In this document: positions 8,878 to 16,095 of the stretch, in pieces
How positions within the stretch are numbered: the first letter of the stretch is position 1
How the letters are laid out: the number at the start of each line of letters is the position of its first letter
Source: Bifidobacteriaceae bacterium
Lineage (GTDB): Bacteria; Actinomycetota; Actinomycetes; Actinomycetales; Bifidobacteriaceae
NCBI GenBank assembly: GCA_022649925.1
Contig: JALCOX010000006.1
Location: 1 to 46,658, forward strand
DNA length: 46,658 nt
Direction: 5' to 3'
Translations under genes and position numbers: made by a program
The notes under the pieces: generated by a model
Seen by the model: only the letters and a program-made list of their open reading frames with translations
Told to the model about the DNA's origin: nothing
Databases searched by the model: none

Positions 8878-8924
8878 TTTCGCGGGGTGAACACGCTGTG
8901 TAGCATGATGTTCACCCCGCGAAA
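8878..8924. terminator. Bidirectional terminator between pgl and the GH2 gene
   Basis: Perfect 16-bp arms at 8878-8893 and 8909-8924 (TTTCGCGGGGTGAACA and its reverse complement) surround a 15-base loop. The right arm is followed by TTATTATT on the plus strand. It lies between two convergent stop codons, where a shared terminator is expected. Confidence 0.85.
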
Positions 8925-8930
8925 TTATTA

Positions 8931-10847
8931 CTACTCAGCCTTGCCCATCACGATGTCGTGAATTTCCTCGACAGGGAGCTTGGGGACGCGATTTTCATCC
9001 ATCAAGCCATTCGCTTCCTGACGAGTATCCGTCAGCTGCGTGTAGCAGAAGCCGGAAATGGCGGAGCAATGGTAAACGGCCGCAAAAAGTTCCTTCAGGC
9101 GGCGCCGATAATCGTCGGCGGACGTCGCCGTGGCATAACCCCACGAGTCCGAAGCACTGTTGACGGCGAACTCGACGCCTCCAAATTCGGAAATCATCAT
9201 CGGTAAATTATGGGCGTGCGCGTGCTCGCCACCCTCAAGCAGCGGCTCGGCGTAGACGAGACGTCCCTGCGGACCGTAGCCGTCGATCATGGCATTCACG
9301 GCCTCAAGCGAGCCGTACCGCGCAATGATCTCGGACCCCTTTTGCGAATAATCATGAATCGTGATGATGTCGGAATGCGTGTGTTCCCATCCATCGTTGG
9401 AAATCACGGGACGAGTCGGGTCGAGCGCGCGCGTCAGGTCGCAGATGCCCCGCGAAAAGGCCCGCTGCGCCGGCGACGTCGAAATGTGCTGCACGCCCCA
9501 GCTTTCGTTGAGCGGAACCCACGTCACGATGCTCGGATGCGAACGATCGCGCAGCACCTCCTCAGTCCACTCCGCGGTTGAGCGCGTCATGGCCTTCGTC
9601 GTGAATTCATACGCCGCCGGCATCTCTCCCCACACGAGCAGACCCAAGCGGTCCGCCCAGTAGAGGAACCGAGGGTCGCCGATCTTCTGGTGAATGCGGA
9701 CGGCATTGAAGCCCAGGGACTTGATGTGCTCCACCTCTTCGCGCAAGGCCTGCGACGATGGTGCCGCGAGATGGGACTCACGCCAGTAGCCCTGCTCGAG
9801 CACCGAGCGCACATAGCAAGGTCGGTCATTGAGCAAGAAGGCACGATCGTTGATGCCGACGGTGCGTAGGCCGAGATAAGACTGGACGCGATCCAACACG
9901 ACCCCGCCGTCGTTTTCCGCATCCGAGGCCGGCGCGCTCAACGTCACCGTGGCGTCGAGGAGTCGCGGCTTGTCCGGCGACCACAGCAGATTCTGCTGAT
10001 GCTGACCGTTCCACATCTGCCTGACGGTCAGGCGCCCTGTGCCGAGTTCGTCGGTCATCTCGATCGAGCCAGAGGCGACGGTCTCCCCCTCAAAAGTCAG
10101 CTCAATGGCGAGGCACGTGCCCTTTTGCGGAACCCCACTGAGCTCGACGTCGAAGTCGACATTTGAGCAATCGGGAGAAACCTTCCAGAAGATATTCTCG
10201 ATGGAGACCTCCGCAACGGCCTCAAGCCACACCGGCTGCCAGATGCCGCTGGTGTTCTCGTACCAAATGTCGTGAGGAGCGCGCCAGTCCTGCTTACCGC
10301 GCGGCTTGCTGACGTCGGCGATGCGATCTTGCGAGCGCAGCACAATGAAGAGGGACGCGTCGGCGTCGGCGGCCTCGGCTTCGACGGCCTGCTCCGTTAT
10401 ATCGGCGGTGAAGGGCGCGTGGCCACCCTCATGCGTCGCCACCAGCTCGCCGTTGCACCACACGCGCGCTTGATAATCGACGGCGCCAAAGTGCAGGAGA
10501 AGGCGACGGCCCGCAGAAAAGCCCGCGGATTTGCGCTCTTGCGGAGTTATTTCGCGGAAGTACCAGTTGATCTCGTGACCGGTTTCAGCAATCCCCGACA
10601 TGGGAGATTCCGGGGGGAAGGGGACGGTGATGGCTCGCGTTGATTTTTTTTGCTGCGAGCTCGCCGGCAGCTCGGAGGCACCTGCCGCATGCTCGATTCG
10701 CAGTTTGTTCCACGCTTGCCGGACGCCCTCATCCGCGTCATCGAAGGCAAATTGCCATGTTCCCGAGAGGTCCGACCACTCTGGGCGGAAGAACTGCGGA
10801 CGCGGATAACTGCCGCGCTGATTGATTTCATCTTCGAAAGTGTTCAT
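8931..10847 (-). CDS. Glycoside hydrolase family 2 beta-glycosidase
   Basis: This is a retaining beta-glycosidase (beta-galactosidase, beta-glucuronidase or beta-mannosidase type) with 638 residues. It has an N-terminal sugar-binding jelly roll (about 30-200), an immunoglobulin-like domain (about 210-320) and a TIM barrel to the end. The acid/base is Glu448 in LNESWG and the nucleophile is Glu554 in MISEFGG. No signal peptide is seen, so it acts in the cytoplasm on an imported glycoside. It is shorter than LacZ and closer in size to beta-glucuronidases, but the specificity cannot be read from the sequence. The ATG at 10847 has an AGGA site 8 bases upstream. A LacI-type operator lies 22-37 bases upstream, matching operators before the symporter gene, so it belongs to the same regulon as the symporter and sulfatase. 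Confidence 0.94.
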   Translation of the reverse strand: MNTFEDEINQRGSYPRPQFFRPEWSDLSGTWQFAFDDADEGVRQAWNKLRIEHAAGASELPASSQQKKSTRAITVPFPPESPMSGIAETGHEINWYFREITPQERKSAGFSAGRRLLLHFGAVDYQARVWCNGELVATHEGGHAPFTADITEQAVEAEAADADASLFIVLRSQDRIADVSKPRGKQDWRAPHDIWYENTSGIWQPVWLEAVAEVSIENIFWKVSPDCSNVDFDVELSGVPQKGTCLAIELTFEGETVASGSIEMTDELGTGRLTVRQMWNGQHQQNLLWSPDKPRLLDATVTLSAPASDAENDGGVVLDRVQSYLGLRTVGINDRAFLLNDRPCYVRSVLEQGYWRESHLAAPSSQALREEVEHIKSLGFNAVRIHQKIGDPRFLYWADRLGLLVWGEMPAAYEFTTKAMTRSTAEWTEEVLRDRSHPSIVTWVPLNESWGVQHISTSPAQRAFSRGICDLTRALDPTRPVISNDGWEHTHSDIITIHDYSQKGSEIIARYGSLEAVNAMIDGYGPQGRLVYAEPLLEGGEHAHAHNLPMMISEFGGVEFAVNSASDSWGYATATSADDYRRRLKELFAAVYHCSAISGFCYTQLTDTRQEANGLMDENRVPKLPVEEIHDIVMGKAE

Positions 10848-10868
10848 GTGCTGAATCCTAACACGGAA

Positions 10869-10884
10869 TTTTCAACGTTGTAAA
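10869..10884. promoter_or_regulatory. LacI-type operator before the GH2 gene
   Basis: The 16-mer TTTTCAACGTTGTAAA differs at one position from the perfect palindrome TTTACAACGTTGTAAA centred on CG, which is the form LacI-family proteins bind. It is 22-37 bases before the GH2 start codon. The half-site CGTTGTAAA recurs upstream of the symporter gene at 12394-12409 and 12557-12572. The regulator is probably the adjacent LacI gene. Confidence 0.75.
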
Positions 10885-10942
10885 TTTTGTGGCGTCACGG
10901 CATGGCGCATTTAGCGCGTGCTTGCATGTGCTTGCACAATGC

Positions 10943-11061
10943 TGTTCGTGGAAAAATGACCACTCACACGTGCCTATGCACCCTCGCACTCCCTTGTTCG
11001 TGGAGTTTTGACCGCTGAGGTGGCGGTTGGCACGTGTGAGTGGTCAAAACTCCACGAACAA
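10943..11061. repeat. TTCGTGGA palindrome family, locus 1
   Basis: There are three related arms in this gap. TTGTTCGTGGAGTTTTGACC at 10994-11013 is the exact reverse complement of 11042-11061 (loop of 28). A further arm at 10943-10974 is inverted with respect to 11029-11060, matching at 28 of 32 positions. The right arm can therefore pair with either left arm, giving two mutually exclusive hairpins. The same core (TTCGTGGA) makes two stem-loops at 31483-31706. It lies between the end of the LacI gene and the start of the GH2 gene. Confidence 0.88.
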
Positions 11062-11112
11062 CGTGAGTCGTACAACACGCACACACATATGCATATGCAT
11101 ATGCACCAAGAG

Positions 11113-12117
11113 TCACTCCGTGCTTTCGCGCACCGTGAGTCGATAGTCCACCAGTTCGTGCCTGCCCACACCGTCATACCCGTTGATGCGCTCCACCAAC
11201 ATATCCATGGCCCTTGAGCACAGCGCCGGAATATCAGGGGTGATCGTCGTCAGAGACGGATTGGAGTACTTCGCGACGAAAATGTCGTCCCAACCCACCA
11301 CCGCCACATCTTCGGGAACCGACTTTCCCGCTCGCCGCAAGGCGCGCATCGCTCCGACGGCGGCCAAATCGTCGTAGCAAACGAGACCGTCGAACTCGAC
11401 ACCCTTCTTCAACGCCTCGGAGACACCCGCCTCTGCGGCATCGGCCCCGAACGCGGGCGCCGGAACGTAGATCGAAGGCCCAGCCTGACGACCACCCTCC
11501 TTGAGCGCGGACTCATACCCCTTCAATCGCTGCTTGACCGTATCGGAGGAATCAGGGTCTTTGTAGGCGAGAAAACCGATGTGATGACGGCCCTGCTCGA
11601 CCAAATGTCGCGTCGCAGTCGCAGCGGCCGCAACGTTGTCGATCATGACATGATCCACCGAAAGCGGAGGCAAGATCTCTCCGAGCAGCACGAGCGGAAC
11701 ATGCCCACGCAGATGGGATATCTCCTTTGAAGAGAGCTTCACCGGCTCGAAAATGATGCCGTCAACCAGCCCTTGTTCGCGGTCCGCGAGAACTGCGCGC
11801 TCGTTCTCAATGCGATTTTCTGTCTGCTCGATCAGCAGCCGCAGGTCGTGCTTCTTGGCCTCTTTGTGCATCTGATCGGCAACTTCGGCAAAATAAGGGG
11901 CCTTCAATTCAGGAAAAGCCATCTTGACCATGCCGGTCCGCCCGGTCACCAGGCGCCGCGCAGTGGTGTTAGGCACATAGCCGAGCTCGTCGATGGCCCG
12001 CTCCACGCGCTCCTTCATAGCGGCACTCACGTGGGGCTGATCGCGCACAACATTCGACACAGTCTTAACGGAGACACCCGCTAATTTCGCAACGTCTCGA
12101 AGCGTCGCTCCTGGCAT
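11113..12117 (-). CDS. LacI-family transcriptional regulator
   Basis: This is a sugar-responsive repressor with 334 residues. The helix-turn-helix is at residues 5-24 (TLRDVAKLAGVSVKTVSNVV), followed by a hinge helix (NTTARRLVTGRT) and a periplasmic-binding-protein-like ligand domain. It is transcribed away from the symporter gene and lies between that gene and the GH2 gene. Palindromes with a shared CGTTGTAAA half-site precede both targets, so the inferred job is local repression relieved by the imported glycoside or its product. The GH2 gene downstream is on the same strand but has its own operator and is separated by 265 bases containing a palindrome cluster. Confidence 0.95.
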   Translation of the reverse strand: MPGATLRDVAKLAGVSVKTVSNVVRDQPHVSAAMKERVERAIDELGYVPNTTARRLVTGRTGMVKMAFPELKAPYFAEVADQMHKEAKKHDLRLLIEQTENRIENERAVLADREQGLVDGIIFEPVKLSSKEISHLRGHVPLVLLGEILPPLSVDHVMIDNVAAAATATRHLVEQGRHHIGFLAYKDPDSSDTVKQRLKGYESALKEGGRQAGPSIYVPAPAFGADAAEAGVSEALKKGVEFDGLVCYDDLAAVGAMRALRRAGKSVPEDVAVVGWDDIFVAKYSNPSLTTITPDIPALCSRAMDMLVERINGYDGVGRHELVDYRLTVRESTE

Positions 12118-12393
12118 GGTCTGCCCCCCTGACTAAAAAAACGCCAACTCTTTAACTGTGCGCGAGGAACGTCCTCACCGTAGTCTCCTGCGCGCAATTC
12201 GCACACACTCCCTACGCACGACGCACAAGTCGGCGCAGATAGGCGCACAGATGCGTATCATTCCGATAGGCACGACCCCGCCACATGCGGGAGTAAAGGA
12301 AGCGGAGAGTATGCGGACACCACGCTCAGCCTCGCATGTGCATACAAGGCCCACGCGCGACCGCACCGATGATATCGCACGGTAGAGATGCCG

Positions 12394-12409
12394 GTTTTAC
12401 CGTTGTAAA
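12394..12409. promoter_or_regulatory. LacI-type operator, symporter promoter region (distal)
   Basis: GTTTTACCGTTGTAAA matches the inferred operator TTTACAACGTTGTAAA at 12 of 16 positions, with the right half-site intact. It lies about 190 bases before the symporter start. Confidence 0.55.
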
Positions 12410-12425
12410 TTTTACTGTACAATGT

Positions 12426-12441
12426 TTTACAACGATAGAAA
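12426..12441. promoter_or_regulatory. LacI-type operator, inverted copy
   Basis: TTTACAACGATAGAAA matches the inferred operator at 13 of 16 positions, here with the left half-site intact. It is centred 32 bases from the distal operator, about three helical turns, which would allow cooperative binding on one DNA face. Confidence 0.5.
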
Positions 12442-12556
12442 CGCCGAGAAGGAGAATATTCCAGACTCCAGATATCCCTGAGAATACGGGGTTTTTGCAG
12501 TGATATTAGCGTTTCTGTTAGATCCTCAGTTTGCGGAGGATAATCGGTCGGTAATA

Positions 12557-12572
12557 TAGTAAACGTTGTAAA
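12557..12572. promoter_or_regulatory. LacI-type operator overlapping symporter -10 region
   Basis: TAGTAAACGTTGTAAA matches the inferred operator at 12 of 16 positions, with a perfect right half. It starts inside the candidate -10 box TATAGT (12555-12560) and ends 23 bases before the symporter ATG. Confidence 0.6.
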
Positions 12573-12595
12573 TTTTGTATATCAAAGGAGATATC

Positions 12596-13924
12596 ATGGA
12601 CTCCGGAAAGTCAAAGGGCTTGTCGAAAACAGTGAAGCGCACTGTTCTGGCGAGCTTCCTCGGTTCGACCTTCGAATGGTACGACTTCGTTTTGTATACG
12701 ACAGTCGCAGCACTCGTGTTCGACCAAGTGTTCTTCCCCACGGAGAACGCCGCTGTAGGAACGCTCTCAGCACTCGTCACCGTCGCCATCGGCTACATCA
12801 CTCGCCCACTCGGCGCCCTGATATTCGGCCATTTCGGCGATAAGGTAGGCCGCAAGAGCCTCCTGGTCATCACCATGCTCATCATGGGCCTGCCAACACT
12901 CATCATCGGCCTTCTGCCCGGCTACGACACCATCGGCATCGCAGCGCCTATCCTTCTGCTGATCTGCCGCCTTCTCCAGGGCATCGGCCTGGGCGGAGAA
13001 TACGCCGGCGCCGCTCTGGCAACCATCGAATCCGTCCCCGAAGAGGAACGCGGCTTCTACGGCTCCATCCCCCAGCTCGGCAACCCGGTTGGCGGCTCGT
13101 TGGGCACTCTCTTCGTGCTGTTCTTCACCACCATCTGGGGTGACGAAGCCTTCGCTGCCTGGATGTGGCGCATTCCGTTCCTCCTGTCCGCACTCCTGCT
13201 CGGGTACGCACTCGTCGTTCGCCTGCACATGGCGGAGACCGGCGATTTCGCCGAGCTGGTCAAGGAAGACAAGATCGTCAAGAGCCCCATCAAGGAAGTC
13301 GTTGTCCATCACTGGAAGCCACTGCTGCTCGGCCTGGGCGCGCGCTGCTCTGACGCCATCTCCGGAAACGTCGCGGGAACTGTCGTCATCGCTTACGTCG
13401 CCACCTACTTGCACATGCAGAACTTCATTGGTCTGCTCGCCACCTTCATCCCAACGCTAATCGCCATCCCACTCATGTTGGTGGTAGGAAAGGTCTCCGA
13501 TCACGTCGGCCGCAAGAAGATGTTCGTGGTCGGCATGATCCTGGTCGCCGCCTCGATGATCCCCATGTTTGCCATGCTCAACACGAAGATCGTCTTCGTC
13601 ATGGTCCTCGGCGTCATCCTTATGCGTACTTGCAACATGATTCCGTTCGCCGTTCAGTCCGCCGTCCTCTCCGACATCTTCCCTCCCGAGGTGCGCTACA
13701 CGGGCGTCTCGCTGGTCTACCAGGTCACCGCAATCGTCGGCGGCCTCACTCCTTCCGCCTGCGTGGCAGTTCTCATCGCGGCCCACGGTAACGCCTATAT
13801 CCTCGGCATCGTGCTCACCGTTACTTGCGCCCTTTCCGCACTGTGCGGCGCCGCGCTCAAGAAGGCGGCACCGACCGTCCCCGAGGTCGGACTCGACGGT
13901 GAGGCGTCGCTCGAAACCGCCTGA
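12596..13924 (+). CDS. MFS symporter of the metabolite:H+ (MHS) family
   Basis: This is a twelve-helix secondary transporter in the cytoplasmic membrane with 442 residues. The N-terminal FEWYDF segment, the DKVGRKS loop between helices 2 and 3, and GIGLGGEYAGA in helix 4 are MHS hallmarks (relatives carry proline/betaine, shikimate, alpha-ketoglutarate or citrate). The ATG at 12596 has an AAAGGAG site at 12585-12590; an upstream TTG gives seven implausible extra residues. The gene is controlled by LacI-type operators shared with the GH2 gene and is followed by a sulfatase gene, so an anionic or sulfated glycoside is the likely cargo, although MHS proteins usually move organic acids or amines and not sugars. 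Confidence 0.93.
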   Translation: MDSGKSKGLSKTVKRTVLASFLGSTFEWYDFVLYTTVAALVFDQVFFPTENAAVGTLSALVTVAIGYITRPLGALIFGHFGDKVGRKSLLVITMLIMGLPTLIIGLLPGYDTIGIAAPILLLICRLLQGIGLGGEYAGAALATIESVPEEERGFYGSIPQLGNPVGGSLGTLFVLFFTTIWGDEAFAAWMWRIPFLLSALLLGYALVVRLHMAETGDFAELVKEDKIVKSPIKEVVVHHWKPLLLGLGARCSDAISGNVAGTVVIAYVATYLHMQNFIGLLATFIPTLIAIPLMLVVGKVSDHVGRKKMFVVGMILVAASMIPMFAMLNTKIVFVMVLGVILMRTCNMIPFAVQSAVLSDIFPPEVRYTGVSLVYQVTAIVGGLTPSACVAVLIAAHGNAYILGIVLTVTCALSALCGAALKKAAPTVPEVGLDGEASLETA

Positions 13925-13952
13925 TCCCACAAGACTCACAACAGAAGTAATC

Positions 13953-13982
13953 TGACCGACGGAAGATATCTCCCGTCGGTCA
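13953..13982 (+). terminator. Intercistronic hairpin between symporter and sulfatase genes
   Basis: TGACCGACGG at 13953-13962 pairs perfectly with CCGTCGGTCA at 13973-13982 around a 10-base loop, followed only by TTT. It is better read as a partial terminator or mRNA-stability element that lowers sulfatase relative to transporter than as a full stop. Confidence 0.6.
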
Positions 13983-14005
13983 TTTCAGAAAGGATTTCGA
14001 TCACC

Positions 14006-15568
14006 ATGACAAAGAACGATAAACCAGACATCGTTCTGGTGCTCTCCGACCAGCATCGCGCAGATGTCTGCGGCCGCGAGGGCTTCCCCCTCGACACCAC
14101 GCCCTTCTTGGACTCGATGGCTCACGAGGGGGTCTGGTTCAACAGGGCTTATACCACTGCACCGCTGTGCTGTCCCGCCAGAACCTCAATCTTCACGGGC
14201 CGTTACCCCACTGCGCATCGCGTCGTCGAGAACTCTGCCGCAGAACTCGCCGTTCCGGGAACGAATCTTTTCGAGGTTGCCAAAAAGGCGGGCTACACCA
14301 CCGCCATGGTCGGCAAGAACCACACCTGGCTCTCCGCTGACGACGTCGACTACTGGGACGAATTCTCCCACGAAGGTCGCGTAGAGCCCTCCGAAGGCGA
14401 CGGCGCAGCATTCGACGATTGGCTCCACAAACGCCGTCACCGCACGGCGACCGAGCCCACGCCCTTCCCGGTCGAGGTACAGAATCCTTATCGCATCGTG
14501 TCTGAGGCGCTCGATTGGGCCAAGCAGCAGAGCCCCAACAAGCCCATCATGCTCGTCGTGTCCTTCCCCGAGCCGCACAACCCCTACCAGGTTCCAGAAC
14601 CTTACTTCTCCATGTTCCCGACCGAATTGCTGCCCCCGATTGAGCCTGGACCCGAAGAGCGCAAGAAGCAGTCTTTCGCGTGGGAATACCTGCACGAGAT
14701 CGGCGAAGAAGCAAATCCGCAATATGACGAGCTCATCGATCGCGCACGCGCAAACTACTTCGGAATGCTGCGGCTCATCGACGACCAGGTCAAGCGCCTC
14801 TACGAAGGCCTCGAGGAGCGCCATCAGGGACGAAATCGCATCATGGCAGTCACTGCAGACCACGGCGACTACGTCGGTGCCTTCGGACTGGTGCGCAAGG
14901 GCGCGGAAATTCCAGAGCTCTTGGCGCGCATCCCCATGGTCGTCTCCGGAGACGGCATCGTCGGTGCATTGACTGGCGTCTCAAACGAATCCGCACAGAG
15001 TGCGTTCGTTTCACTCGCCGACCTCATGCCGACATTCTGCGAGGCAATGGGCGAGGAGATTCCGATCAGTGCGCAGGGCCGCAGCCTTCTGCCGATGCTC
15101 ACCGGCCACGACTATCCGAAAGAGGAGTTTGCGAGCGCCTACATCGAACAGGGCTTCGGCGGGCTTCCTTACACGGCCGCGGACGTACCGGATGGGGCCG
15201 GGGCTGTGCACCCGGGCATCATGTGGGACGACGGTGAACCTGTGCCGCGACTCGATGAGCTCAACTCGGTCACCCAGAGCGGACGGCACCGCAAGGTTCG
15301 TAGCGGCGATTGGGCGCTTTTCGCAGGCATGACGGGTGACTTCCGCCTGTTCAATGTTCGCGAGGATCCTTATGAACTCAACAATCGGTGGGATGATCCC
15401 ACGCCGGAAGTTCAGGCCGTGCGCAGCGCCCTGCTCGAGTTGCTCGCTGTATGGCAGATGCGCTCGGAGGACCCGCTGCCCGTCAAGGACTACGTCCGCA
15501 AGCGCGACCCACATGGGTATTTGGAGCCTTACTCCACCCTCCCGGTTGTACCTGACGGCGTGAAGTAA
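14006..15568 (+). CDS. Type I sulfatase (formylglycine-dependent)
   Basis: The enzyme hydrolyses a sulfate ester and belongs to the alkaline phosphatase superfamily. It has 520 residues. The sulfatase signature CCPAR is at 55-59, within LCCPARTSIFTGRYP; Cys55 would be oxidised to formylglycine by a maturase encoded elsewhere. Metal-binding segments VLSDQHRAD (about 12-20) and TADHGD are present. There is no signal peptide, so it should work in the cytoplasm on an imported sulfated compound, which is notable because many bacterial sulfatases are exported. Its ATG has an AAAGGA site 13 bases upstream. It ends in a clear terminator. Together with the GH2 enzyme it suggests desulfation followed by glycoside cleavage; the exact substrate is unknown. 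Confidence 0.94.
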   Translation: MTKNDKPDIVLVLSDQHRADVCGREGFPLDTTPFLDSMAHEGVWFNRAYTTAPLCCPARTSIFTGRYPTAHRVVENSAAELAVPGTNLFEVAKKAGYTTAMVGKNHTWLSADDVDYWDEFSHEGRVEPSEGDGAAFDDWLHKRRHRTATEPTPFPVEVQNPYRIVSEALDWAKQQSPNKPIMLVVSFPEPHNPYQVPEPYFSMFPTELLPPIEPGPEERKKQSFAWEYLHEIGEEANPQYDELIDRARANYFGMLRLIDDQVKRLYEGLEERHQGRNRIMAVTADHGDYVGAFGLVRKGAEIPELLARIPMVVSGDGIVGALTGVSNESAQSAFVSLADLMPTFCEAMGEEIPISAQGRSLLPMLTGHDYPKEEFASAYIEQGFGGLPYTAADVPDGAGAVHPGIMWDDGEPVPRLDELNSVTQSGRHRKVRSGDWALFAGMTGDFRLFNVREDPYELNNRWDDPTPEVQAVRSALLELLAVWQMRSEDPLPVKDYVRKRDPHGYLEPYSTLPVVPDGVK

Positions 15569-15590
15569 AGAACCTCAACATCGAGATCGA

Positions 15591-15648
15591 ATTGCAGGCA
15601 CTGCCTTCTTCCCCATGGGAGGGTAGAGAGTGCCTGCAATTTTTATAT
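15591..15648 (+). terminator. Rho-independent terminator after the sulfatase gene
   Basis: Perfect 12-bp arms ATTGCAGGCACT (15591-15602) and AGTGCCTGCAAT (15629-15640) are followed by TTTTATATTT. It begins 22 bases after the stop codon. Confidence 0.88.
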
Positions 15649-16015
15649 TTATCGCGCTCTCTGCTTTATTCGCGGCCCTACCTCGAGACGCGACACCTTA
15701 TTTTGTCGGTCGGCCTCACCGTTGCTCCGGTGCGCGGGATATTTCGGGACTTTTAGAGGTATTTTGCCGCTCGAAAGTGAATTCGAAAGCTCGAAAGGCA
15801 CTGGCGGTCGTTACAACCCTCTTCTGAAGGGCAAAAGTAGTGAAGTTTCGTTGATTATGCGAGGGGTAAGTGAGGGGTATAGAAAGGGGCAGTACCTTTC
15901 GAGACTCCGAGATGACTGTCGAGACTCCAGAATTACTTTCGACCCCCTGAATTCACTTTCGAGCAACTCCTGCCAGATTTTTACCCCGCACTGACCTTCA
16001 CCCTCGCCCCGCTGA
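15649..16015. other. Gene-free region with long-range inverted repeat
   Basis: No supported gene lies here. It contains CTCGAAAGTGAATTC at 15770-15784 and its exact reverse complement at 15949-15963, 164 bases apart, with further TCGAAAG and TCGAGACTCC motifs between them (CGAGACTCC at 15899-15908 region and again at 15920-15928). It separates the convergent sulfatase and gnd genes. Confidence 0.65.
15770..15963. repeat. Inverted repeat, 15-bp arms enclosing 164 bases
   Basis: The arms at 15770-15784 (CTCGAAAGTGAATTC) and 15949-15963 are perfect reverse complements. Extra CTTTCGA/TCGAAAG copies occur nearby (about 15784-15800 and 15895-15942), so several alternative stems are possible. There is no coding capacity between the arms; it may be a small palindromic insertion or a structured RNA. 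Confidence 0.75.
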
Positions 16016-16052
16016 CAAAAAATGTGGCCACCTCCCGAAGGAAATGGCCACA
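16016..16052 (-). terminator. Rho-independent terminator of gnd
   Basis: Read on the minus strand, TGTGGCCA (16052-16045) pairs with TGGCCACA (16030-16023) and is followed by a run of T residues encoded by the A-run at 16016-16022. It lies about 45 bases past the gnd stop codon. Confidence 0.85.
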
Positions 16053-16095
16053 AAGTCTGGCACTACCATTGCACTACCGCTGCATCACGATGAAC

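Larger units (their letters stand above)
12118..12595. other. Divergent regulatory region between LacI and symporter genes
   Basis: This 478-base region has no supported gene. It contains three operator-like palindromes (12394-12409, 12426-12441 and 12557-12572) and a candidate promoter for the symporter gene: TTGCGG at 12531-12536 and TATAGT at 12555-12560 with 18 bases between them. The last operator overlaps the -10 box and start region, as expected for repression. The part nearer the LacI gene (12118-12390) shows nothing I recognise. Confidence 0.6.
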
